Shown here piece by piece: positions 1 to 7,086 of a stretch of DNA of 64,000 nucleotides (within the stretch, counting starts at the first letter, position 1; each line of letters opens with the position of its first letter). The notes beneath the pieces were generated by a model, which searched no databases, was not told the DNA's origin, and worked only from the letters and a program-made list of their open reading frames with translations. The position numbers and the translations under genes were made by a program. Source of the stretch: Ruminiclostridium josui JCM 17888 (GTDB lineage Bacteria > Bacillota > Clostridia > Acetivibrionales > DSM-1351); NCBI RefSeq assembly GCF_000526495.1, contig NZ_JAGE01000001.1:62001-126000 (forward strand). Direction: 5' to 3'.

Positions 1-80
1 AGTACTGTAGTAATATCGATAAAATCGATTCCTTCTTTAGGAAAATCCATAACATGTCTGAGTTTATCTTTAAAATTCAT
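1..80 (-). CDS. apt: adenine phosphoribosyltransferase, N-terminal fragment
   Basis: Only the first 26 codons are present; the gene runs off the left edge. The protein starts MNFKDKLRHVMDFPKEGIDF and continues with IDITT, which matches the conserved N-terminus of Apt (xDFPKxGIxFxDITT). The ATG at 78-80 has a GGAG ribosome site 8 bases upstream. Apt salvages adenine to AMP using PRPP in the cytosol. In many Firmicutes apt lies directly after recJ; here recJ is 22 kb away on the same strand, with accessory genes between. The identity rests on a short stretch, but the motif is distinctive. Confidence 0.8.
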   Translation of the reverse strand, partial: MNFKDKLRHVMDFPKEGIDFIDITTV

Positions 81-296
81 AGTAAACTCCTCTCATAAAT
101 AAATATTATATCACACATAAATATATTATAAATAAATAAATTCTTAGTTACAAGGATGTATAATTTAATTTGGAAAATTTTTCTAGTTATGCAATAAATA
201 TGTTACAATTAGTAAAAAAATAGTGCGGAAAGTGCATCCATTAATCTATAGTGTATACTTAAGTTCACACAAGAATACACAATCTTCTACACTTCT

Positions 297-1550
297 TTAC
301 TTCCTCAATTCTTTGAACTGTCTGCACATTTTTTGCTTAATATATATGCCACCACTCCAAACAGTAGCAATTAAAAATAGAATTAAAGCCATATAAAAGT
401 TCAAATTGTATCCGAATTGTAAAAGCAAATAATATCCAAGTAGTGGTCCTATAAAGCCTCTTATTCCTGTAAGTGTCTGGTGAAATCCCTGATAAATAAG
501 CTCGTTTTCTTTTGTAGAAAATTTTATTGTGCCTAGGTTCCATAATATACCTATCCCACTTAACCCCAATGAATAACAAGCAAGTCCCAAGTATGCATAA
601 ATTTTAGATATACTTACATCTGATAATATAAAAAACAAAGGATATAAAATTAGTATACCGAACGAGATTGCCCCAACTTTCCATATGTTTATTCTGTCAA
701 AAATTCTCCCTGCGTAAGGCATGGTCAAAATAATAAAAAGTTGTGCGTAAATGCCCTTAGCATTAGCCATTTCTACTGTAGACAGTTTTAGAACATTCAA
801 CATAAATAAGTTGACAGTAGGCATACTTATCATATATGCAAAACCATAAATCATAAATATTATCTCAAAGACAATGAAATCAGTATTTTTAAAAATTGAA
901 GTCATTGATATTTTAAAAGTTACCGGTTTAGTACCTTTCAATTCAGTGTAATCAACCTTTGATTCAATATAATAGAAAACTCCATATGTTAAAAGTGAAG
1001 CAACTGCTATTATCGATAAAATCCATTTGAACATGCTGGGGTTAAAATCTAACAATTTGCCAACAAGTAATGAGGTTATCATCATGGAGAACATAAGTAT
1101 GCTTCGTACAATACCAAAATATAATCCGCTTCTCTCTTTAAAAAAGTATGGAAAAAAGCTATTGGTTACAGGGAACTGTATTGCAAACACTGAGTGATAG
1201 AAAAAAAGAAAAACTAAATATACAGCAGAATAATTTATAACAAAACTAAATAAAAAAATAAACCTACCAATAATATACCCCCATACAAGTAGTTTTTTTT
1301 TGCTTTTACCGGAATACAATACAGTAAACAGTAGTGAAAAAATAATCGTCGCTGAAGCTATAATACTGATCACAGTTATGTCAAGGTCAGACGATTTAAG
1401 AGGGTTTTGTGCAATTTTCTCCTGTAAAAGCAAAATCCCTTGTGTTATTCCATCTGTTACTGATGAAATCATTAAAAGAATAAACATCCATTTTATTTTG
1501 TTATTATGCAAATCAGAATATTTACTACGCAAGGTACCGTACCTTTCCAT
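297..1550 (-). CDS. MFS transporter, probable exporter of the biosynthetic cluster
   Basis: A 417-residue, very hydrophobic protein with about 12 predicted membrane helices in the usual MFS 6+6 layout. Charged loops lie near residues 82-86 and in the central loop around 195-215. It is the last gene of the minus-strand biosynthetic operon, 11 bases after the GalT/HIT-like gene, so a role in exporting the cluster product is the natural inference. The substrate cannot be read from sequence. The ATG lacks a strong Shine-Dalgarno, so translational coupling to the preceding gene is possible. No convincing terminator follows before apt. Confidence 0.8.
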   Translation of the reverse strand: MERYGTLRSKYSDLHNNKIKWMFILLMISSVTDGITQGILLLQEKIAQNPLKSSDLDITVISIIASATIIFSLLFTVLYSGKSKKKLLVWGYIIGRFIFLFSFVINYSAVYLVFLFFYHSVFAIQFPVTNSFFPYFFKERSGLYFGIVRSILMFSMMITSLLVGKLLDFNPSMFKWILSIIAVASLLTYGVFYYIESKVDYTELKGTKPVTFKISMTSIFKNTDFIVFEIIFMIYGFAYMISMPTVNLFMLNVLKLSTVEMANAKGIYAQLFIILTMPYAGRIFDRINIWKVGAISFGILILYPLFFILSDVSISKIYAYLGLACYSLGLSGIGILWNLGTIKFSTKENELIYQGFHQTLTGIRGFIGPLLGYYLLLQFGYNLNFYMALILFLIATVWSGGIYIKQKMCRQFKELRK

Positions 1551-1561
1551 ATTTTTTTTAT

Positions 1562-2317
1562 TTACTTTTTAATACTATAGTATGTATTTTTAATTTCTTC
1601 AGCAATCTCATTCAACCTATTGGAAGTTTGAGGAATAGAAAAGCCAACGAATAGTGGAGAAGTTACATACCTTGGAACTATTTTACAGATAATAGATCGT
1701 TTCCATTGGTAGAAAAATAAGTTAAAGCTATTACAACGTTTAAGTAAATATTTTACGATATTTTGTATATTATCCGCCATAAAATTGTCATTGCGAGAGG
1801 TAGTAATAATATTGAATTCAGTTGAGCAAACTTTGGGTTTACTAGATATGTTTATAGAGCAACTTCCTTCTTGATAAATTTCAATTCCTTCAAAAATTTC
1901 ATCATTTAAGCCTATTTTATAATCAATATCTTTTAGTCCTACTATTTGCATATGTGAATGATTTACTGTTCCACCAGACATTGGTCCATGATTTTTATAA
2001 AAAACTACAGATTTAAAATCACCGCTTTTCTCCATTTTTAACCAATGGTTTATTCCAAATGTAATTAATTTTCTCATATGATATGTATCATACGTAGAAA
2101 TATTTTCAAAGCAATTGTTAGTTTCTATAAGTACTGTTTGAAAAGTATTAGCTAATGTTGGAAATTTGTTTTTTACCAATATTATTGAATCTTGTTCATC
2201 TATAATATCAGAAAGTGCTTCGCGATCACAAAATGGGCAGAGTGATTCTTTGCTTTGGTAAATATTCTTTTCTTTTACAACATCAGAAATAAAACAAAGA
2301 TGCTTATTAACTGTCAT
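1562..2317 (-). CDS. GalT/HIT-superfamily (DUF4931-like) nucleotidyl-transfer protein
   Basis: The 251-residue protein has a CPFC zinc-type pair (C27, C30) and a histidine triad of the form NHSHMQI (H120, H122, Q124). This resembles the HPHxQ active site of galactose-1-phosphate uridylyltransferase rather than the HxHxH of ordinary HIT hydrolases. Known GalT-fold enzymes pass a nucleotide through a covalent His-NMP intermediate. It is part of the biosynthetic operon, between the VOC gene and the MFS exporter. A role in nucleotidyl transfer to, or hydrolysis of, an intermediate (for example an acyl-adenylate or phosphorylated product) is inference. The 240-base gap upstream contains a long hairpin, so its expression may be set separately. 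Confidence 0.6.
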   Translation of the reverse strand: MTVNKHLCFISDVVKEKNIYQSKESLCPFCDREALSDIIDEQDSIILVKNKFPTLANTFQTVLIETNNCFENISTYDTYHMRKLITFGINHWLKMEKSGDFKSVVFYKNHGPMSGGTVNHSHMQIVGLKDIDYKIGLNDEIFEGIEIYQEGSCSINISSKPKVCSTEFNIITTSRNDNFMADNIQNIVKYLLKRCNSFNLFFYQWKRSIICKIVPRYVTSPLFVGFSIPQTSNRLNEIAEEIKNTYYSIKK

Positions 2318-2411
2318 GTTTACACCTACTAACTCAGAATATTTTTTAAATTAAAGTTTATATGTTAATCCGTTAATAAAATACTATTTATAGCAAAACA
2401 AACCGTATATA

Positions 2412-2479
2412 TTTAAAATTGAGCAAATCAAATACCAGTCCTTCATTGCAATGGGTATTTTTGTTTGCTCAATTTTAAA
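2412..2479. repeat. long inverted repeat (hairpin) inside the biosynthetic operon
   Basis: A perfect 16-bp arm at 2412-2427 (TTTAAAATTGAGCAAA) pairs with 2464-2479. A further inner stem pairs AAATACC (2430-2436) with GGTATTT (2454-2460). It lies between the VOC gene and the GalT-like gene. No clear U-run follows on the minus strand, so it is not a textbook terminator. It may be an mRNA processing or stability element, or a weak bidirectional terminator. Confidence 0.7.
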
Positions 2480-2557
2480 CGTAATACTATCATTTTTTAT
2501 AATAAAACTAAACTTTATACTATTTTTAAGCTATCCTTAAAAGATACTTCAAAGCGG

Positions 2558-2932
2558 TTATTTTTGCTGAAAAAACTGAACATTAAGACCATTCGGATCC
2601 TTTATAGTGAAAAATTTAGAACTAGGGGTATCAACCGGTCCACTTTGTACAGGAATGTTTTTACTTTTTACCGTATTCAGCATTGCATCAACAGAATCGA
2701 CTGCAAAACCAATAGATATAAATTCACTGAAATTAACTGCATTATTGTTACTATCCACCATAAGTTCAACTAATGTTTCATTTTCAATACCATTACCCAT
2801 AAAAGCAATTTCCATTCCAGCTCCCGCAGGAAACCTCTTTAACAGTTTAAGCCCTAATAGGTCAGAATAAAAACCAATCGATTCATCTAAACTTTTTACA
2901 TTGATTGTTGTCCACAAAAACTTCATGCTCAT
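2558..2932 (-). CDS. VOC-family (glyoxalase/bleomycin-resistance/dioxygenase fold) protein
   Basis: A 124-residue single-domain VOC protein with the typical opening (TTINVKSLDESIGFYSDLLG) and ending (FFTIKDPNGLNVQFF). These mark two paired beta-alpha-beta-beta-beta modules. VOC proteins are metalloenzymes (lyases, isomerases, dioxygenases) or drug-binding resistance proteins. It starts after an AAGGAGA ribosome site, with a second Met two codons in. It lies in the biosynthetic operon 79 bases after the PP-loop gene, so tailoring or self-resistance are both possible. The sequence alone does not choose between them. Confidence 0.75.
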   Translation of the reverse strand: MSMKFLWTTINVKSLDESIGFYSDLLGLKLLKRFPAGAGMEIAFMGNGIENETLVELMVDSNNNAVNFSEFISIGFAVDSVDAMLNTVKSKNIPVQSGPVDTPSSKFFTIKDPNGLNVQFFQQK

Positions 2933-3011
2933 TCTCCTTCATTTTAAATATTTGTAAACTTATTCCATTATATCATGGTGTACAACTACCATCAAGGCGC
3001 AAAATGCTGTT

Positions 3012-4067
3012 CTAAACCTTATTCTTTGTAAGTGGCTTGATGGAATTTAGATTAACACCTACCTCGTCAGCAAGCTTTTCCACCATGCCTTCTGGTGGAT
3101 TTAAAATTAGATCTTCTAACGCCTGTTCTCTTGTTATTTCCCCACTTCTTATGAGCTCGGCAAATTCGATATCGTAACTACAATAACCTATTTTTATTCT
3201 GTCAATATATGTATTTAGCCAATTCATTCTGCAGTTTGTAGTACGGGAAGGAAAACTATACGGTATATGTTCCCAATTAAACACTTTACGTATTTCACTT
3301 TTAAGCATCTCTTTGTCAGTCTTGTTAAATTTAAAAATGAAAAAGGGAACCACAAGAATCTTATCTAAATCTACATTTTTCTTCAAATCTTCTTTTTCAC
3401 GATAGGTTATAACTTTTGAGAGCTTTTCAAATTTTTCAACAAACTCTTCATAAAACTCCTTGTCACCGTTATTCCGTGTAATTTGGTACATTGCTTTGAG
3501 CATATTAACACCCATAACGGTATCTTTCATTACCTGGGCCTGTCCTTTTGAATACCCATTAATTACCAACTTTATCCCGTAACGCTCCGCAACTTCAACA
3601 GCACTGATAAATATAATATTGGCACACACATAACAGCTAGGAATTCCATACGCCTTGCTCTCGTGAAGATACTTCCATAACTTTTTCAAGAAAGTTGATC
3701 CCGGCTGAGTAATAACCAAGTCAACATCCAATGCTTTGCAAAGCTTCCTTGCATTATTCACTGCAGTCTCATGCTCATAGCCATTATCATTATGATAAGC
3801 CAGAGGTCTTAGGTTATACTCTTTTACCAGTTTTATCAATGTATGCGCACTATCAACGCCTCCACTGAGTGGCACTAACACATCGTATTTTTTATTAATA
3901 TTCTTATACTTCTCCAGGCAATTTTTCAATTCATTCTCAGTTTGGAAATTTACTATTGCTTCTTTTTTCTTAACCTCATCTTCCTTACAAAAATTACATA
4001 CCCCATTTTCGTCAAAACTTATTCCAGGATAGGTTTCAGGTAGTATACATTTTGTGCAAATCTTCAT
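3012..4067 (-). CDS. PP-loop ATPase, N-acetyl-sugar-amidotransferase/AANH-like
   Basis: The start is set at the ATG at 4067, which has a GGGGGAG ribosome site; an upstream in-frame ATG does not. The 351-residue protein begins with two CxxC pairs (C4/C7 and C24/C27) in the context seen in WbpG/WbuX-type N-acetyl sugar amidotransferases. It then has the PP-loop SGGVDS (68-73), which binds ATP and adenylates a carbonyl or carboxyl oxygen, and a later CYVC pair. The family amidates sugars. The wider alpha-hydrolase superfamily includes tRNA thiolases and enzymes proposed to make thioamides in closthioamide-type pathways. Placed 51 bases after a carrier-bearing A-T gene, it may amidate or thiolate a carrier-bound acyl group; that is inference. 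Confidence 0.75.
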   Translation of the reverse strand: MKICTKCILPETYPGISFDENGVCNFCKEDEVKKKEAIVNFQTENELKNCLEKYKNINKKYDVLVPLSGGVDSAHTLIKLVKEYNLRPLAYHNDNGYEHETAVNNARKLCKALDVDLVITQPGSTFLKKLWKYLHESKAYGIPSCYVCANIIFISAVEVAERYGIKLVINGYSKGQAQVMKDTVMGVNMLKAMYQITRNNGDKEFYEEFVEKFEKLSKVITYREKEDLKKNVDLDKILVVPFFIFKFNKTDKEMLKSEIRKVFNWEHIPYSFPSRTTNCRMNWLNTYIDRIKIGYCSYDIEFAELIRSGEITREQALEDLILNPPEGMVEKLADEVGVNLNSIKPLTKNKV

Positions 4068-4118
4068 TTTGCTCCCCCTTTCAATTATGCCTAAACATAG
4101 TTTCGGCATTGTCATGCA

Positions 4119-5957
4119 TTACAGTCCTTTTTCTACAATCATATGAGCCTTAGTTTCTAACTTTGTTATATCTTCGCATTGTGTCAAAAATTTCGCTAAA
4201 TTGGTTACTGATGGGTTGCTAAAGATATACGAAGCAGGAAAATCGATATCAAATAAGTCTTCGATCATGCTACAAACTAATGATACTTTAATAGAACTCG
4301 CTCCTAAGGTGAATATACTATCATTGATATCAAAATTGTTAATATCTAAAATGCTAGAGTATATGAGCGCAATGGCCTGTTCGATGATGTTGGATGAGTA
4401 AGCTCTATTTTCTTCCTTAAGCTTTTCAAGTTCACATATCAAGTTTTGGCGGTCCGTTTTTCCATTAGGAAGCTTTGGTATTTGATCTAGTTGAATAAAG
4501 CGGGCAGGGATCATGTATTCTGGAACTTTTTGCTTTAACTGTTCTCTGATAAGTGAATTTGCATCTTGCTCTTTATTATCACCTAGTACACAAAATGCAA
4601 TAAGGCTATTATCTCCTGTTTTGTCTTTTTTATAAAGAACTACCGCTTCATCTATAAAGTCTAAGTTATTTAAAATCTTTTCAATTTCAGTTAAGTTGAC
4701 TTTATGTCCATATATTTTTATCTGGTTATCTTTTCTTCCAAGATGTTCTAGAACCGATTCCTCACACCATCTCCCAAGATCTCCAGTTTTGAAAACTCTA
4801 GTCTCCAATTCATCCGGGCAATTACTTTTACTAAGTTCCTCTAATTTTCCTTGTTTCCAATACCCCTTTGCAATATATGCACTTGTTACAACTATTTCAC
4901 CAATTTCGCCGGGTTGAACCGGATTGTCCATATCATCCAACAAACTTACGTGTTTTCCAAATAACGGTGCTCCAACTGGTACTCCATCTGTGTTAATAAT
5001 AGTATTCTTGTCTATAAAATTTTGTGTAATAACACCTGCCTCGGTTATTCCATACTCTATATGTAAGCGTGCATTATCACCGAAATACTCGGTATATAGT
5101 TGTACATCTTTATTAGTAATGGCCTCACTTCCCAAGCTAACTAAGCGTAAATCCGGAAATTTGTCCCCCTCTTTCAACTCATCACATAAGTGACGAAAAA
5201 CTGTAGGTACGGAATGATACACAGAAATCGCATTATCCCTGAGATAGGAAATCAAACCTTTAATACCTTCTTTTTTTATGGAATAAGGGAATATAGTAGC
5301 TCCGCAAGCCAGAGGAGCAAATATATCTTTAATACCGGCACTAAAACTGTATGAATAAAGATATGAAAATCTATCGCAACTTTCAATTTTCAAATCTTCG
5401 CAATAAACAGTAATAACATGAAGTAAGTTTCTATGGTTATGCACCACTCCCTTAGGTTTCCCTGTAGAACCTGAAGTGTATAAAATATATGAATTATCGT
5501 CAAGTGTAACTTTTTCATTTAAATTATCTGAAGGATAATTCTCTGCGTCCCTGAGATTCAAAATTTCCATACCCATATTATTAAATTTCTTCACAAAAGG
5601 TAATTGATCATCTTCTACTAAAATTAGTTTTGCACAGGAATCTTTAACGATAGTCTCATTTGTTATATCTGGATAAGTAGGATCTAAAGGAATATAACAT
5701 AATCCACTTTTTAAAACACCTAACATAGCACTAATTTGAGATACTGGATTACTTAACAATAAAATTACACTGTTCTGATTAGCACAATTCTTTTTAATCA
5801 TATGGGCGATTTTATTGGAATACAAATCTAATTGTTTGTAAGTAACCTTATTATCCTGATAATGGATAGCACATTTATCATAATTACTTTCCACCTGACT
5901 TTGAAATAGCTTAATAAAGTTTATATTCTCGTCTCTTAATAATTTTTTTGTTAGCAT
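4119..5957 (-). CDS. stand-alone adenylation-carrier (A-T) protein, non-alpha-amino-acid type
   Basis: A 612-residue protein. The ATG at 5957 follows GAGGAGA and is preferred over a Met ten codons upstream. The A domain (about 15-510) has the P-loop YTSGSTGKPKG near residue 160, GEIGEIVV, KTGDLGRW and an A10 lysine in LPNGKTDRQ. A C-terminal carrier domain has the phosphopantetheine serine in LGASSIK (about Ser555). At core A4 the usual FDxS is FSAG, so the Asp that holds the alpha-amino group of amino acids is absent. The likely substrate is an aryl, hydroxy, keto or beta-amino acid. It could prime the C-A-T NRPS. It follows the aroQ paralogue after a gap containing a GAAA-capped hairpin. 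Confidence 0.85.
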   Translation of the reverse strand: MLTKKLLRDENINFIKLFQSQVESNYDKCAIHYQDNKVTYKQLDLYSNKIAHMIKKNCANQNSVILLLSNPVSQISAMLGVLKSGLCYIPLDPTYPDITNETIVKDSCAKLILVEDDQLPFVKKFNNMGMEILNLRDAENYPSDNLNEKVTLDDNSYILYTSGSTGKPKGVVHNHRNLLHVITVYCEDLKIESCDRFSYLYSYSFSAGIKDIFAPLACGATIFPYSIKKEGIKGLISYLRDNAISVYHSVPTVFRHLCDELKEGDKFPDLRLVSLGSEAITNKDVQLYTEYFGDNARLHIEYGITEAGVITQNFIDKNTIINTDGVPVGAPLFGKHVSLLDDMDNPVQPGEIGEIVVTSAYIAKGYWKQGKLEELSKSNCPDELETRVFKTGDLGRWCEESVLEHLGRKDNQIKIYGHKVNLTEIEKILNNLDFIDEAVVLYKKDKTGDNSLIAFCVLGDNKEQDANSLIREQLKQKVPEYMIPARFIQLDQIPKLPNGKTDRQNLICELEKLKEENRAYSSNIIEQAIALIYSSILDINNFDINDSIFTLGASSIKVSLVCSMIEDLFDIDFPASYIFSNPSVTNLAKFLTQCEDITKLETKAHMIVEKGL

Positions 5958-5991
5958 GCTAATTCTCTCCTCTTTGTTTATAAGCAAATTC

Positions 5992-6033
5992 TTACAAAGG
6001 ACAGATTGAATTTCTTCAACCTGTCCTTTGTAA
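5992..6033 (-). repeat. hairpin with GAAA tetraloop before the A-T gene
   Basis: The arms TTACAAAGGACAG (5992-6004) and CTGTCCTTTGTAA (6021-6033) pair perfectly over 13 bp. An inner 5-bp stem closes a four-base loop that reads GAAA on the minus strand. It lies in the aroQ to A-T gap and ends about 35 bases before the A-T start. No U-tract follows, so a processing or stability element is more likely than a terminator. Confidence 0.7.
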
Positions 6034-6127
6034 CCATATACATGATTTCAATTAAAACAATGGTCTCAAAACTTTAAAATCAAAATTCGCTTGACATAAA
6101 CTAATCTCACAATATTTGTTTATTCTT

Positions 6128-6556
6128 TCAAAGTTTAAGGAAATATTCTAAAGCGAGTAAGTAGCCTAACCAACCAAGACCAGTAATTACACCGACACAT
6201 GCTGGTCCAATAACATCTTGTTTACGGAAGTCGTCTCCTTTATGAACGTTACTAATGTGTACTTCTAAACAAGGTACTTGAATGCTTTCAATAGCCGACC
6301 TGAGAACATACGAATTATGAGTTAAAGCAGCCGGATTGATGATAATACCATCAAAGTTTCCCCTTGCCTTATGGAGTTCTTCGACAATTTCACCTTCATA
6401 GTTTGATTGGAAAAGTTTAACTTCCAACTCATTTTTATCTGCAAAGTCTAATATTTTTTGATTTAAATCATCTAAAGTAAAGCACCCATAAAGTGTAGGA
6501 TCTTTTTGTCCTAACAAATTCAAATTAGGCCCATTAACTACCATAATTTTTTTCAT
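6128..6556 (-). CDS. type II 3-dehydroquinate dehydratase paralogue
   Basis: At 142 residues this is a normal length for AroQ. It has GPNLNLLG, the lid tyrosine in LYG, QSNYEGE, INPAALTH and EVHISNV. The family dehydrates 3-dehydroquinate to 3-dehydroshikimate. Two family features differ: the lid arginine of the usual LGxREP is lysine here (GQKDP), and the downstream AREEFR-like segment reads KGDDFRKQ. The gene sits in the middle of the NRPS operon, 23 bases after the flavodoxin-like gene, so it is probably a pathway enzyme rather than the housekeeping copy. It may supply a shikimate-type acid to the A-T protein, or act on a related substrate. Confidence 0.8.
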   Translation of the reverse strand: MKKIMVVNGPNLNLLGQKDPTLYGCFTLDDLNQKILDFADKNELEVKLFQSNYEGEIVEELHKARGNFDGIIINPAALTHNSYVLRSAIESIQVPCLEVHISNVHKGDDFRKQDVIGPACVGVITGLGWLGYLLALEYFLKL

Positions 6557-6579
6557 AGCTTCTAGTCCTTTCTTAGATA

Positions 6580-7086
6580 TTAATTTTTGTCCCCAAATAA
6601 TTCAATCACCTTGTTGGCAATGTTTTGACCTAATTTAACACAACACTCACGATCATTGTCTATAGGTGCTTTAGTTGATATGGCCCCAAAATGTGTAAAC
6701 GGCCTTCCCAAAGACATGCCTCCGGAATAAATAAGCATTCCATGGATTAATCCTGCTGCAATGATTGACATCAATGCAAAACTTCCTCCCCCACATGGTT
6801 GGTTTTGGGAAATAAAAGCAGCACAGAGTTTTCCTGCAACATTTCCTTTCAGTTCTGTATCTAAAAAGCGTTTAATCTGCCAACAGCATGTACCATCCCA
6901 ATTTGGCGAACCAATAATTATTGCTTGGCTATCACACATAAACACCTTATCATAACTATCTAATGACATAACTCTTACTGTTATGCCCTCCATAGAACAC
7001 CCTTCAGCGATGCACTGGGCCATTTTCTCAGTATTTTTATCTTCCGAATCAGAGTGATATATTATGGATATTTTAAGTTCCTTCAT
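6580..7086 (-). CDS. flavodoxin-like / NADPH-dependent FMN reductase family protein
   Basis: A 168-residue protein of the WrbA/flavodoxin fold. It has an N-terminal phosphate-binding region (IIYHSDSEDKNTEKMAQCI), a SPNWDGT loop after the third strand, and a late QPCGGGSF segment. It would carry FMN and move electrons in the cytosol. Its ATG overlaps the last 14 bases of the NRPS gene, so translation is coupled. Several cysteines (CCW, NQPC, ECC) are unusual for a plain flavodoxin. It may reduce a carrier-bound intermediate or serve the radical-SAM-like protein of the operon; this is inferred from context only. Confidence 0.7.
   Translation of the reverse strand: MKELKISIIYHSDSEDKNTEKMAQCIAEGCSMEGITVRVMSLDSYDKVFMCDSQAIIIGSPNWDGTCCWQIKRFLDTELKGNVAGKLCAAFISQNQPCGGGSFALMSIIAAGLIHGMLIYSGGMSLGRPFTHFGAISTKAPIDNDRECCVKLGQNIANKVIELFGDKN

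Noticed and set aside
1300-1572. Plus-strand frame opposite the MFS gene
   Set aside because: It is a shadow: hydrophobic content mirrored from the real minus-strand transporter, with no ribosome site.
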